Shown here in pieces: positions 41,687 to 62,340 of a DNA stretch of 64,000 bases (within the stretch, counting starts at the first letter, position 1; each line of letters starts with the position of its first letter). Source of the stretch: Chrysogorgia sp. JL179-B06 (Eukaryota; Cnidaria; Anthozoa; Scleralcyonacea; Chrysogorgiidae); the NCBI GenBank assembly GCA_035772405.1, contig JAYKKM010000032.1, positions 859,001 through 923,000 of the forward strand, read 5' to 3'. Both the position numbers and the translations under genes were made by a program. The notes under the pieces are model-generated. The model worked only from the letters and a program-made list of their open reading frames with translations. It was not told the DNA's origin and did no database searches.

Positions 41687-41820
41687 ATGGATGTGATTGA
41701 ATCGGAAACTGGTACTGGTCTCAGGATGACCTATATCCATGGGATGACCAAGGAGCGCTGTTTGGGACTAAACTTCCAGTATGTCGAATCTATTACAAGG
41801 TTGAATTTTGTGGAATACAA
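41687..41820 (+). CDS. Possible coding exon of an unidentified gene
   Basis: From the ATG at 41687, 44 codons read MDVIESETGTGLRMTYIHGM and end at a strong donor, gtaagtgg (41821), in phase 2. No downstream exon could be linked, and a MITE begins about 100 bases later. It could be a first exon, a pseudogene piece, or chance. Confidence 0.25.
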
Positions 41821-41923
41821 GTAAGTGGAAAATTTACTACAAATCTCAAAAGGAATTTAGAAAAAAGTGTTACTGAAGAATTCAGTAAAGTCGAAAACGC
41901 TGAAGAGGAAAAGTCAATGCGAT

Positions 41924-42346
41924 GAGTCAATTCCAAGTGCGATCATCCCCCCCGTCGAATTTGACTTTTTGGAAAAATTTTGGTCAAATTCCCCACTATG
42001 CGGGCAGGAAACAGTCAAATTCCCCAATTTCTCACCTTTTGAAAGCAGTTCCGAAAAACTAGTCGCAACCACTGCTTTTCTGACGTCCTTCGTCGCGTTC
42101 CACATTGTGGCAGCACTAGCCTGTGCACATCTGGTAACCCTCCGGTAGCACTAGCTCAAGCGGAAAACTACGGAACGTCAGAGATGTCAAAATCTTTTCG
42201 CAGGTAACCGCTGTCCAATTTCTTGTGGAGTCAAATAGCCGGGGGGCGGGTAATGTGTCGCGTCAAATGCCCGTCTAAGCAGAGATAAACTGAAAGTCAA
42301 ATCCCGGGGTTCGCCCAGGGGAGATGATCGCAGTTGGAATTGACTC
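41924..42346. mobile_element. MITE copy 2 (GAGTCAATT...ATCCCCCC family)
   Basis: The left end gagtcaattccaagtgcgat, with catccccccc, is matched by the inverted right end (gatgatcgcagttggaattg, then actc). It is related to 29577-29889 but the interior differs. Confidence 0.7.
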
Positions 42347-42682
42347 ATACATAAATATGCAACGTTCTCTGGACGATTTAATTTTAATGAAAAGAAATGT
42401 CTATCAAAGACGTAGTAAAAAGTATAATGCGTTAACAAGAATTCAAGCTTGCTATTTGTGTTGCAACACTGGAAAGATTATATTTCGTCCACCGAAGTAT
42501 CCCCCAAAATTTTGTATGCCAGTCAGGGGGTGTACAATTTGCCCCAAAATGTATTGGGCCAGTCAGGGGGGTCTGGGAGTGAAAACCCAAAACCAAATAT
42601 AGATGTACTTGCACATGCCGCATAATATTGGCTATTTAGTTTATGAAATTGTATTTAATTTCCTATTTAAGAGTTTGTTCAG

Positions 42683-43000
42683 TGAGGCCAAGAAAAAAAA
42701 ATACCTGGGTTTCCTATTTCATGCTGAAAAAAATTAGGTAAGGTACCGGTAGGTTGGTTTTTCTTTTCTTTAACTTTTTTTTTCCAAACATGGACGAACA
42801 ATAGGTTTTACCAAACCATGCTGATCTTGAGGATGCTGCCTGGATCGACAACATGCTATCCCAGGATGCAAATTAAGCTGCAACTCGTACCAAGGCTTTT
42901 CAAAATTTTAATAAAAAAAATTAGGGTCGGTATTTTACTGGCCAACAACTAGGTAGGGTTGGGAAACCCAGAAACCAAGGTATTTTTTATTTTGGCCTGA
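42683..43000. mobile_element. TIR element
   Basis: The left end ggccaagaaaaaaaaatacc, with tgggtttcc, is matched by the inverted right end (gggaaaccc, then ggtattttttattttggcc). No coding region was found. Confidence 0.65.
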
Positions 43001-43068
43001 TTCGTTTCTTTGGGCTTTGACTCCTTTGAAATGCAAGTCACCAATTGTCTGAATCAGAGTCAGACCTG

Positions 43069-43418
43069 AGTGGCAGCACTACGTGTGTGTGGGCCCCGGT
43101 GTGAGAAAACATTTTGAGGCCTCCCTAACAAAGTGACAACATTATGTAGGGGCTGCATCCAGGGGCATTTTCCGCCAGAAAATCTTTGAATTTAGGGTCT
43201 CTGAAATGGCATTTATTGCATTTTGAGTGCACTTTTGAGTAAAATCTAAAGAACACAAATAACTTTTTAGTAGTCTATCCATTATTTTTAAGAAAATATT
43301 ATTAATAATAGCATGCACCATTAATAAAAAGAGGCAGTTTGCCGGATGGGCCCATTGGTCCCCTCGGCCCTAGCCCCGGTGCGGCGCACCGTTTGCACAC
43401 CTGTAGTGCCGCCACTGA
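43069..43418. mobile_element. TIR element (CAGTGGCGGCAC family), copy 1
   Basis: Inverted ends gagtggcagcactacg and gtagtgccgccactg. The inverted, partly decayed copy at 57724-57995 shares ggtgtgcaaacggtgcgccg and the interior. Similar flanks (tcagacct and tcagactg) hint at an 8-bp duplication as in hAT elements. Confidence 0.6.
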
Positions 43419-43899
43419 TCAGACTGAACGTGTTTGCTTCATTGCACAGTCTCACAGACTCTCATATTCATAGACTCACAGTTCTCACAGACAGTTGACT
43501 TGAGATGAGTCAGTTGACACTTGACAGTTAAACGAGTTGAACGTGCGTGCCCGCATGCATAGTCAACATTGATTATGCATTTCCAGCAATAATGCAGCCT
43601 TGGCCAGGATTCAGTGATTATAGTTAAGTTAGGATATTTATTTAGTCCTGACTTCCTCATTGCCCTCACTGCTCGGTATTTCTATCAAATTGCAACATTT
43701 ATAGTGCGAGGCTGATGATAATATCATGATACTAAGTACGTTAGTACGCCACACTGATTTGCTAAAGCCAATTACCCCATGCCAAGTCATTTTCCCCACG
43801 CCAAGTAATTTTCACCCTAAACTTGATTAGTTTTATCAACGGAAATTCTACACCTTAAGGTGTGACATACATCACTTCAGCCCACTAATTATTTAAGAG

Positions 43900-44490
43900 A
43901 AATGATCACAAGAGATACAGTCTTACACTTGCTGTTCGATTATTTGAAACCCCACATTCTGGAAATGATCGAACTTTACATTTTACTAAAAACAGTTTTG
44001 TCGGAATATGACATAAGAATCTGAGACATTGGTGTTATTCTGACAGACCAAGGCCTTCAATGCTAACTCCCTTCTCAATCTGGAAACTGAAGATGGGCAT
44101 GAAAAAGGGAGGCACAAGATCTATAGACACAATGGATGAAAGCAGTGGATCTGTTTCTGAAGAAGACTTTGAATCTGGTGAGATATATATGTTTCCTTCA
44201 GAAGATAATACTGACATACATGAGTATGAACATAATGAGAGGGATATTCATGATGTGGCTTTTACTGGATATCTTCAAAGATTGGGCTGCTTTTAATTCC
44301 CACACATTGCAACTTAGTTTAAGAAGTTGCGTAGTTTGAAAAACCTTAATGTTAAAAAGGTGCATGGTATAGTGTCAAAGTGTAACAAGTCAGTAAAAGT
44401 TACAGAAAAGTTAATAAAGCTGTCTAGTAAGAAGTTAGTCTCTAGTTGCCCAGATGGAGTTTTTCATAATTTATTTATCAAAAAATTATT
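43900..44490 (+). pseudogene. hAT-like transposase remnant
   Basis: Across frameshifts I read DWAAFNSHTLQLSLRS, which matches the C-x-x-H-T-L-Q-L block of hAT transposases. Next comes KKVHGIVSKCNKSVKVTEKL, then SSKKLVSSCPDGVF at the position of P-T-R-W-N-S. An acidic stretch (44130-44260) precedes it. A MITE copy interrupts the downstream part at 44503. Confidence 0.45.
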
Positions 44491-44502
44491 ATATGGTACA
44501 CC

Positions 44503-44780
44503 TTAAAGTGCCCCTAACCTTTTTATTGTCTTATTTGGAAGAACTTTTAAAATGATATATCAGTTTGTTTGATATGCAAATGTCCTGAATTTACGTCACA
44601 CATGCATAATGACAAATTATTGGAGAAATGTGTATCTCTTTCATTCTCGAACGAAATCCTTTAAAATCGTGAAGTTTCAATGGTGTTGTGGGAGAAACAT
44701 GCACATGTTATTCATACTATAGTGTTTTTATTTGATGAACACAAAGATATACAGTATAACATTCTCTGATAACTCATTAA
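44503..44780. mobile_element. Shortened copy of the 33997 fold-back MITE
   Basis: The left arm begins TTAA agtgcccctaacc and continues with ttgtcttatttggaagaact and tatcagtttgtttgatatgc. The right arm is almost entirely missing; TTAA at 44777-44780 may be fortuitous. Confidence 0.7.
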
Positions 44781-45174
44781 GCGCCCCTCTTTTAATAAGT
44801 GCTCCCCAAAGACCTCTTAATAGAAGATTTATGCTATAAACCATCATCACTTTCACCAAGAACAATTAAAGTTGTAGTTGACATTTATGGTGGTCATACG
44901 GTACATTGTAGTTTGCAATGTGAAACATTCAACTGTAAATTATCCAACCAGAGAGCTAGATTTGTACCATGTGACCAGACATTGTATCATAGAATTACTC
45001 CCCACATTGTGGTATTCAAGCTCAAATACCATACTAACTTGAATAACCCACTGTAGCACAAAAGCAGTTAACATTGTTAAACAAATGAGCTGCGATTTAT
45101 GTTGAACCGTACCTAATTACCATGCACAAACCCTTTGTTTTAGGTTTATTAATATTTAAACAGCACGGTTGAAC

Positions 45175-45305
45175 GATTGAACCTTAACGTTGCTATTGGA
45201 TGATTGCTTCATTATACCAAAAATACAAACCATCACCATGCACAAATTTACATAAAGGTGAACAAAAATATAGAACAAAGACTTTCATTGAGTTTCCAGA
45301 CCATA
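45175..45305 (+). repeat. Dispersed repeat, copy 1
   Basis: Shares cgttgctattggatgattgc, ttcattat, tagaacaa and ttccagaccat in the same order with 50346-50470. It is probably a decayed mobile element. The surrounding 44800-46860 shows no recognisable gene; an 86-codon frame at 44799-45056 has no family match. Confidence 0.5.
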
Positions 45306-46867
45306 TATATGCCGCAATTAAGTATTAACCAAAACGAACCTGTCAAGACTGGCAGAACAAGAAGACAGTATTATCTTTAATGGTATATTATATACAATTT
45401 ATATTATATATTTCATCAAATTCCGGCTTTGCTTTCCAAGGTATACTGGTAAGTAAAGGTGTGTAATATCATGTCTTTTTAATTGTATGTTGTTATTGTC
45501 CTGGACAAAAAACGTTTCAAATTCCTGGTTGCACCATTACTTCCTAATGGGGTGAGAGAAACCCCCAATTAATGATGCCAACATTACTTTGTTTCAAGTG
45601 CTTAGATTATATGGTGGAAGAGATTACTGGATTTAATGTTGTTGTTCATGGCTTTGTGATTCCCCTGAGGTCAGAACGTACACTGGAGGTCAAATTCTGA
45701 TAAGTTGGCGTAAAAGATAAGCCAAATGCTGATAGTGATATCTCTGGTGTGGAGTTTACACAGGGGTGTAGGAAGAAAGCCTTCCCTAAGGAATCCTAAG
45801 GTCTCAACATAAAAAAGACTCCACCAGGCTAAAAAAAGTCGGGATCATCACCCAAATGCGCCAGAACATTATGGGCGAAAGTGTAGAAAATTAAAGGCGA
45901 AGAGGCATTTCTTGCGTTTTTACTAATTTTATCACTACTTTCGTTTTAGCGTTTGCACATAGTGCTTGAAATTGCAACAGCTCATGAATTTATCAAGACT
46001 AAAATATTATGTACAAATATCGAGACCAAATATTGCGTAAGACGCATTCGCGTGCGGACCTCCAGACTAAAATAGTCGTGGATAGACATTATTATATACG
46101 TTTATAGTAGTTATTAAAATGAACAACTATTAAGCAGAAAACAAGTTACTTACTTAAAGGTGAACTCCAGTTCGTTGTGTAGTGATGGGAGTGATGGGCG
46201 ACCCGTCGTGGAACATTTCCAGGCCGGCGTCGCAATTTTCCCTTACTAGATACTGGTTAGTGTCGCCAGAACCATGTTGAGCCCACCAACACCACTAACC
46301 CAGCGGTGACATGTTCGTCGTAAAACTGTCGCAAAACGCTCGTAAATCTACTACATGTCCACATTTCAAAATATGTAAATATTTACGTGAAGAAGAGTGT
46401 TCGTGCAGAAGAATACATGACAAACTCTCAATCCTAGACCAGTAAACTTTATTTTGTCATCGATAGTCAAAACGGATATGTAATATCAATCGCAACAATT
46501 CGTACGCTGCGAGGTTTCAAAACATATTTGTCGACTGAAAAATATATTTGTGGACTGACAAATATATTTGTCGACTGAAAAAATACATTTGTGGACTGAC
46601 AAAATATATTTGCCGACTGAAAGCATATACATTTATAGAGTATACTAGGAGTTCTTATCAGAAGTGAAATGCTGCCTCTGGAGAGGCTGTAGAATCTACA
46701 CCACATATCAAGGCGATTATATAGCCTGGTAATATTAAAATAACGTACGGTAATCATATGGCGCATTTATACAGTATATTACGATGGTCCATATAGTTTA
46801 AGCATTTCTGCATTTGGCCATAGAACATTCGTAATGTCATTAGTCACTTACTATAGTCATAGTGTAG

Positions 46868-47230
46868 AAATACAAATCAAATACAAATCTAAAAAGGTTG
46901 GTGTACTGCCGAAATAGCGTGTAAGTAGTCTAACGTTTCGAGCGAAGGATCTTCGTCAGAGAGTGAAACGTAAAGTGAAATGATCACTCAGTTATTATTT
47001 CACAGTTTACGTCAGTTTCACTCTCTGACGAATACCCTGGGTGAGCGCGGAAGAACCTCTGGCACCCAGGGTATCTGACGAAGGGCCTTCGCTCGAAACG
47101 TCGAAACAAACTACTCGTCTTTGAAACCAAAACACTCTCGAAACAAACCCGTCTTCTCGAAACAAACTTATCACTGTTTTGAGTGAGAAAAACACTTTTT
47201 TAACTATTTCACTATTTCGGCAGTACACCT
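46868..47230. mobile_element. Penelope-type palindromic element with hammerhead-like cores
   Basis: Same family as 13790-13974: atacaaatcaaatac, gtgtactgccgaaatagcgt and ctatttcggcagtacacc at the ends. Two intact-looking cores of the form CTGACGA - short stem - CGAAACGT are present, on the minus strand at 46928-46959 and the + strand at 47075-47102. A ccctgggtg hairpin (about 47032-47073) has inserted into the second half. Confidence 0.55.
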
Positions 47231-47439
47231 GCTTTCCGAGTTCCGACCGTTTGGCGAAATGGTTCGTAATATTTACAACAAACATGTTACCGCTGGGTTA
47301 GTGGTGTTGGCGACTACTATCTAGTGCGCACCCGAAATAAAGTGTGCGGGAACCTTGGGACCACGAGGAATTTCACTTCGCTTACGACCCTTCGGGATGG
47401 TAACGACCGTTTACGAAAGGGAAATTGCGCCGGCGTCCG

Positions 47440-47565
47440 CCCCAATTCCCCCCGCTCCCAAACGTAGCGGGCTTATACAATTTCGTAAGGGGTTTTGGGT
47501 GGGCTTTTGAAACGGGAGGGCTTATATTCGGGAGGGGGCTTATAAGCGGAATAAAAAACGTTTGG
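47440..47565. mobile_element. GC-rich inverted-repeat element
   Basis: Starts tcccaaacgtagcgggctta and ends ataaaaaacgtttgggaat, inverted. Copies of gggcttat recur inside. Confidence 0.45.
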
Positions 47566-47816
47566 GAATGATCGAACTGCTAGTGAAATAAATTGAGACT
47601 AACATACGGCATTATCAATATACGTTTTTTATTTACTGGTCTTTAATTAATCAAGCACCTAACTTTCACAATAAATCAACAAAAACATATACCAGTTTTC
47701 TAAACAAAACAAAGGTAACAACCCACGAATGTAACCAATTGGAATTACTACTTAACTGAGTAAACTGTTACACCTCCAAAGTCCGTAAGATTACATTACT
47801 AGTAAGAGAGATGGGG

Positions 47817-48400
47817 TAGGGGTGGATAAATTGGTACCGGATTCGTTTTGCCGTTTACACACAAGATGATGAATCCGAAATAAAACGTCCCGGTTTGGTC
47901 GCGTCTCCGGAGATTTTGAATCCGGAATCTAAAGTGGAAATTTTGTATGTGGATACTTATGAATCCGGAATCTTTTGTAGTGTAAACGGGTATTCCAATG
48001 AATCCGAATATTTTTCCGCCCGCGATCACACAAGTTTGCGGTGCAGACAAAATGGCGGATGTTGTTGTTATTGCACTGTTGTCGGTAGTTGGTTGTATGA
48101 TTTTGTTGCAGGCACATAGTATAACTACTCCAAGAAGTATAATACTTCATAAACACTCTCTGTAACATCCTTTCTAGCCTTCTTTTTGGGCGGCATTTTG
48201 GAGTTGTCTTTTCGCGAAATGCTTGGTAACCGTTCGCGCATAAATGTTTCCGGATTTCATCGGGTGTGTAAACGATGTGAATCCGAATACTCCCGAGTGT
48301 AAACAGCTTACCAATCCGAATACTCGGTTTATGATGAATCCGGAAACATTTACGAATCCGGAAACTTTTGCTCTAGTGTAAACGTGGAATCTAACTTTCT
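47817..48400. mobile_element. Element with recurring GTGTAAAC / GAATCCG motifs
   Basis: gtgtaaac (or its complement gtttacac) occurs near both ends and internally. Each is followed at similar spacing by gaatccgaata or gaatccggaa. The ends are roughly inverted (gaatccg/cggattc). The 74- and 79-codon frames inside are by-products. Confidence 0.5.
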
Positions 48401-48599
48401 AATAGTTGGTGCAGGTAAAGAGCAGTTCAAAGTTTAGCAGAAGCAACTGTAAATGATCTGTCCCCCGTAATTCTTTGTTTACGATTTAGCCAGGAACCAA
48501 TAGTAATTATATTGGTTTGTAGACCTTAGTAGACGTAAAGGCTTATCATCATCATGGCGTTAGGAGTTCTGTAACTGAGCCTGATTATGAACAGTTTTG

Positions 48600-49250
48600 T
48601 ACGTTAGTAGAAGAAACTTAAAATCTACTCCTTGCGGTGTGAATCTACTCCTGGCGCTGCAGCACAGACGCCTGCTACCAATCTAGCAGTAGCATTTTGG
48701 ATGCATTGTAGGCCACTGTAGTTTAGTAATTTAGTTATCGGGAAGCCCAACAAGAATACTATTACAAAAATCTAGTCTTGACAATACAAATGCGTGTACC
48801 AGTCTTTCACAATTTTCTCTGTCAAGATGTTTCCGGATTCTATAGTACCAATGTTCCTGATCGCAAAGAAAGCTGACCCAGTTTACATATGGACCATGGT
48901 ATTTTTATGCTTCGTCAACTGAAGGTGTTTGTCCAGGATCACTCCGAGGTTGCATGCATCTGGTTTAGATCAAATGGTAGATCCCATGATGTTACATCAT
49001 GAACTCATATGATAGTGATTGGAAAACCGAGATGTGAAATGAACAATTTCGGTTTTGATCCGGATTGCATACAAGGCCATTAGAAGTGCACCAGATGAGG
49101 TGTGCTTTTCACAAAAATAATCTTTTGGATAATTAAGCAGCAGGACGTTCTTCAAACGAACCAATAGACACGTATAGCTCATAACGTCGAGGCTATGAGC
49201 CAAGATTATATCCTCTAAAGGCGAGCAAAGAACAGCGAGAACAGATTAAG
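48600..49250 (-). pseudogene. LINE RT C-terminal fragment (decayed)
   Basis: On the minus strand, across indels, I read IKTEIVHFTSRFSNHY (KTE block), DACNLGVILDKHLQLTKH, SAFFAIRNIGTI and then C-x-D-I-F-x-x-x-x-L-x-G-L-P blocks of CR1/L2-like RT C-termini. The palm part of the same or a related element lies at 49931-50060, separated by the element at 49255-49850. Confidence 0.6.
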
Positions 49251-49254
49251 AAGG

Positions 49255-49850
49255 CCCCGTTACCCTAGCGCCCGGGTGACTCTAGTGTAGTTATTTTTCT
49301 ACGTTGCGTAAGTTTATAAGCAAACTAGGGTTACCCTACTAGTAGGGTTACCTTATCACTTAGCTATAGGGAAACCCTAGCACTATAGGGATATGTTTTT
49401 GCCTTATAAACACAATCGATAGGGACAACTCGGACACCCGGGTAAAGTTTTTAGGTATTAGGCCTCTTGATGCACTCGCAAGCCTCGCATATGTCAATTT
49501 CTTCGACGAAGTCGTCGAGATAGGGCAGAGTTTGAATGTAGAGCCGCATGAAGGAGTGTTAGTTGTTTAACAGTTATAGACATGCATTGAATAACAAAGA
49601 AGAATACCATCTAACTGAAAAGAAGTATAAGCACAGGTAGTAGAGAGATTAAAATCGATAATACAGCAAGAATTTTCTTTCTTTCCGCCATGTTTACACT
49701 CGAATTTCCCGCGTACACGCTCGACGGCGCGAGTATACTTCAGCCTAGTCCTAAGGTTACCCTAGCCCGATCATTTCCTTATAAACGCAAGCTGGTGCTA
49801 TGGTAACCCTACTCCTAGGGTCACCTAAAGCGCTTATAAACAGGGCATAA
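49255..49850. mobile_element. MITE with CTTATAAAC / GGTTACCCTA motifs
   Basis: ccccgttaccctagcg at the left and gtaaccctactcctagggtc at the right, with repeated gggttaccct and cttataaac(g) near both ends. It appears inserted into LINE sequence. Confidence 0.5.
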
Positions 49851-49930
49851 TACTAGTGTCTTATCAATTGACACAGCATCTTTAATTCTAACCAAGTGTA
49901 CGATTCACAAGATAGGATTGTATAGACTAA

Positions 49931-50060
49931 TCATTTAAAAACTGTTCCGCATATGCCATACCGATGGTGAAGCCTTTCTATTAGCGGCGTATACGCCGTA
50001 TAGTCAATAGTATCGAATGCTGACGAGAGATTTAACATAACCAAGACCACATAATCAAGT
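49931..50060 (-). pseudogene. LINE RT palm fragment
   Basis: The minus strand reads DYVVLVMLNLSSAFDTIDYT and then LIERLHHRYGICGTVFK, the A block of LINE reverse transcriptases (D-L-S-A-A-F-D-T-I-D-H). The first catalytic Asp-containing turn is changed (DLS to NLS). Confidence 0.7.
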
Positions 50061-50345
50061 TGCGCATAAGATGTCGTTAAAAATGCGCAGCAGTGCAGTC
50101 TCGGTACTATATGAAAGCATCTATAGATTATAAGCCGACTGAAGGTTGGCCAGAAAAATAAATGGTTTCCAACCGCAAGATAATTTGAGAGGGAGACGGT
50201 TTGGAAGCTCCATTGTCTTTCTTCAAGATGACGCAATGGTCATGTTATTGTATTGGAGAAAGTGTTTGTTATTGGTTGGAGAAAGGAAATTCTATGGACA
50301 CGTGACAGCGAAGGACTCACAACACGTGACGAGGAAGGATTACAC

Positions 50346-50470
50346 TAATTAAATCCGAACGTTGTTATTGGATGACTGCTTCATTATTCAGAAAATACAA
50401 TACGTTCAGTGACCGTGAAAGTGCATAACAACATAGAACAATGACTTCTGCGGACCTTCCAAACCATCCC
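50346..50470 (+). repeat. Dispersed repeat, copy 2
   Basis: Partner of 45175-45305: cgttgttattggatgactgc, tagaacaatgac and ccttccaaaccatcc. Confidence 0.5.
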
Positions 50471-50689
50471 TTCTACTAAACTATGGTGGCAACTACGCGC
50501 ACTCCAAGGCCTTTGATAGAACGGCAATATTGGTATAAGGTCGGATAATATGACGCAGGCCGAAATGCGCCAGAAGTCAGTGATGCATTTATAAGTTTAG
50601 ATAAATGTTCTTAGGATTTGTGGTGAAGGAATTTTTTAGTGTAGTTTAATCGATTGAAATGCCAAATATTACTTATATATATATTTAAC

Positions 50690-50812
50690 TGATATATGAG
50701 AGGATTTAATATTGTCAAATACATAAATGGAAAAAGTGACTGCCCCAACCGGGAATCGAACCCTGGTCTCCGAATCAACGTTTCGGCGCTCTGACCTTTG
50801 AGCTAATGAGAC
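50690..50812 (-). mobile_element. tRNA-derived SINE, second family, full head
   Basis: The minus strand has box A (tagctcaaaggtcagagc), a perfect 5-bp anticodon stem (ccgaa/ttcgg) and box B (ggttcgattccc). A short body follows, ending in gaggatttaatattgtcaaa read on the + strand. Copies or pieces lie at 51771-51828, 52262-52400 and 52522-52640. Confidence 0.7.
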
Positions 50813-50915
50813 ACGGTCAGAACAGTCAGTGATTCGCCATATACATATTAAATTCGCCGCTTTCACTTAACACCAACAGGCAGACATCGCATCTAACCAT
50901 AATGTGGAGAAAGGC

Positions 50916-51679
50916 GAGGGGCATTTCACTCCAAAAATCCCGTACACTTCGTCAAAAAATCCGGAAAAAATCCGGGGAAAATCCGAAAAATCCATGAAAT
51001 CCTCAAAATCCGTTGAAATCCTTCAAAATCCAAAAAATCCGAAAAATCCTTTAAAAACCACAGAAATCCTTCAAAAATCCACAGAAATCCTTCAAAAATC
51101 CACAGAAATCCGAAAAATCCTTCAAAAATCCGCAAATCCACAAAAAATATATGAAGTACTTGGTGTAATTTACTCGTAAAGGTTCTTTGCCACGTTATAA
51201 AATGTTTTAAAATTACATGTTGTAAAATATAATTATGTTATAAAATATATTATGTTAATAATATTAATATAATTAATTACAAAACCAAAAGTTATTCACC
51301 ATTGTCTTTTACTGTTTTTGAAAGAATAATGGACTTGTTTGAATTTTAAACAAAATGACTGCATGCCACAGCCTTCGCTAGTTTCTGAAGGCTGTGGTCC
51401 TAGTCCCAGTCCTCTGCTCGACCCTGACGTCCTGGCATAACGTCGACGTCGTAGAACTTAAGCTATCTATTGATTATTTGTTCAAAACGTTACCTAGCTC
51501 TATAACTCTATAATTTAAAAAAATCCGGAAAAAATCCAGAAAAAATCCGGAAAATCCGAACAAATCCGGAAAATCCAACAGATTTTCTCTTGAAAAATCC
51601 GCTAAAAAATCCGGGAAAAATCCTCGGATTTTTAGAAATCCGAAAATCCCGTACGCTTTTTTGGAGTGAAATGCCCCTC
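50916..51679. mobile_element. TIR element with 10-bp target duplication
   Basis: The ends gaggggcatttcactccaaa and its inverted copy are flanked by ggagaaaggc at 50906-50915 and 51680-51689. Next to both ends are arrays of imperfect aaatcc/aaatccg units, in opposite orientation. The 10-bp duplication fits MULE-like insertion better than hAT. No transposase. Confidence 0.85.
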
Positions 51680-51770
51680 GGAGAAAGGCCTCTCGAGCGC
51701 ACTTCCCAAAGTAGCCGAAGCGATACACAACTTCTTGTATACAGAGGGCAGGGCTTTAATAATAATTAAT

Positions 51771-52240
<470 letters not shown>

Positions 52241-52261
52241 TATATATATATATATATATAT

Positions 52262-52435
52262 ATTCATATCCATATATAGTAAAGTGACTGCCCCAACAGG
52301 GAATAGAACCCTGGTATCCGAATCAACGTTTCGGCGTTCTAACCCGGCAACCTCAGGATACAGGGCCCCTCTGGATACCAGCTTCGGCTGAATGGGCTAC
52401 CCTGTCAAAATAAAGTTTACAAACAAACAAACCTA
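52262..52435 (-). mobile_element. SINE copy with divergent head and extra tail
   Basis: Contains gtgactgccccaacagg, ccgaatcaacgtttcggcg and a changed box B region (gaatagaaccc). It continues into accctgtcaaaataaagttt and an (aaac)n tail that looks like the 3' end of another retroelement. Confidence 0.6.
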
Positions 52436-52521
52436 GGACGGGGACATCGTTCACACAAAATAATCTTCACGCGAAACAAAAATGAATAATTTTTATTCCC
52501 AAGAGTAATTTCAACGCCGTT

Positions 52522-52640
52522 CTGACAGGGTTAGAGCGCCGAAACGTTGATTCGGAGACCAGGGTTCGATTCCCGGTTGGGGCAGTCACTTTTCCATATA
52601 TGTATATGACTATATTAAATCCTCTAAAATATTAATTATT
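52522..52640 (+). mobile_element. SINE copy, + orientation
   Basis: gttagagcgccgaaacgttg, box B ggttcgattcccggttg and the family tail. It is the reverse orientation of 50690. Confidence 0.7.
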
Positions 52641-52906
52641 ATATATATATATATATATTTCACCAGACAAATAGACGGTGAACTTCTGTGATGAGCCGAT
52701 TATAATCGGTATCATAATCGGTATCACTCCGTCGAATTTAATGAACATCGAATAAAACGAACGGTTTTATCCATCGAGTTTAATTAACCGGTCCCTGGCT
52801 AGCCGCGTGTAGATCGCAGAGAAACCCTGGCAACCTTAAGCGCGTTTCAAAAATGAGCCCAGTTGGCATATTTATAAATGTTAAACAATAACATCGTTGA
52901 TTCAAA

Positions 52907-61258
<8,352 letters not shown>

Positions 61259-61404
61259 AATTATATATTAGCCTATATTGCGTATAAGTATTCATTCATT
61301 ATCATGATGGTTGATGGTTAATGAGTCTATGAAAGACTGAGGGCGGAGATAAGTAAATAAATTATATTCATAAATGTAGCTTCAGAGATATAATATATAT
61401 TATT

Positions 61405-61410
61405 AATAAA
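61405..61410 (+). terminator. AATAAA poly(A) signal of the MGAT4-like gene
   Basis: attaataaagtcc, 147 bases after the stop. Confidence 0.5.
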
Positions 61411-61721
61411 GTCCAGTCATCCAGTCTGATCAATGGTAGCATATTTACGGTAGGTACTGACTGATCACAGGTAGAGTGACTAAATCCCGCGTGCGACCAA
61501 GCTCGTCGACAGAGAGGAAACCGCACTTCGATATCCGTCAAAGGTAAACCCTAACACTAATCCTAACCCTAAACCCTAACTTCCAGTGGCGTAATTATAG
61601 GGGGCAGGGGGGGGGGGCGGTCGCCAGTTGTCTTTGACGAGCTGACGAAGCTGTTCCAAGCCGCCTGCGGAAGAGGCTATAGGTATATCGAAGATCTTCT
61701 GATTTTTTTGGGAAAACAAAA

Positions 61722-61980
61722 GGCCATTTACACTGGCGAGTTTTGGTACGAGTTTTCTCATCTTAGGGCATGCAATTGAGTGGATGACTCATGAAAGTAT
61801 AATTTCATATTGTTGGAGGAACTTCAACCAAATAATTCATTTACTTCTTTTGTTTGTGGTATCAACATGTCCGTCAAACAAACCTTTGTGGATCGCCAAT
61901 AGTTTTGTAAGTCATGAATCCACTCGATCGCATGCACCAGGAGGAGAAAATTCGTACCAAAACTCGCTAGTGTAAATGGG
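61722..61980. mobile_element. Nested TIR element
   Basis: TIRs of about 37 bp: ggccatttacactggcgagt, then ttggtacga, and the inverted copy. TTAA follows the right end. Confidence 0.7.
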
Positions 61981-62340
61981 CTTAAAAGCTCACAGCTCAA
62001 TTTGAAAACATTACCACATTGGTCAGACTTGCTCTAATTTTGCCTGAAGGCATTCAGCAGCCTTAAAGCGAGTCAAAACTTATTTACGGAGTACAATGAC
62101 AGTCTTTTAGACAACACTGTCTTTCTAATCTAGCGTGCATCGAGCAAAAGCTATTTTAAACGCAAGAACAAGGAAAAATTATCTATAAAGTAATCTCAAC
62201 TATATGTTGAACTTTTCATATTGTACCGACATATTTTCGGCTTAGCAACCAGATCTGCAGAATAGTAGCAATATTGACTTTCTAACCGTTCACAGTTTTT
62301 TGTTTGCTAATATAATACGGAAAGACTGCGTAATTTAAGA

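Noticed and set aside
44799..45056. 86-codon + strand frame downstream of the hAT remnant
   Set aside because: Composition is protein-like, but there are no motifs and no ATG context or splice partner. Possibly a further transposase piece.
50740..50812. A functional tRNA with GTT anticodon
   Set aside because: Acceptor ends do not pair and several copies of the sequence are in the window; SINE-derived.
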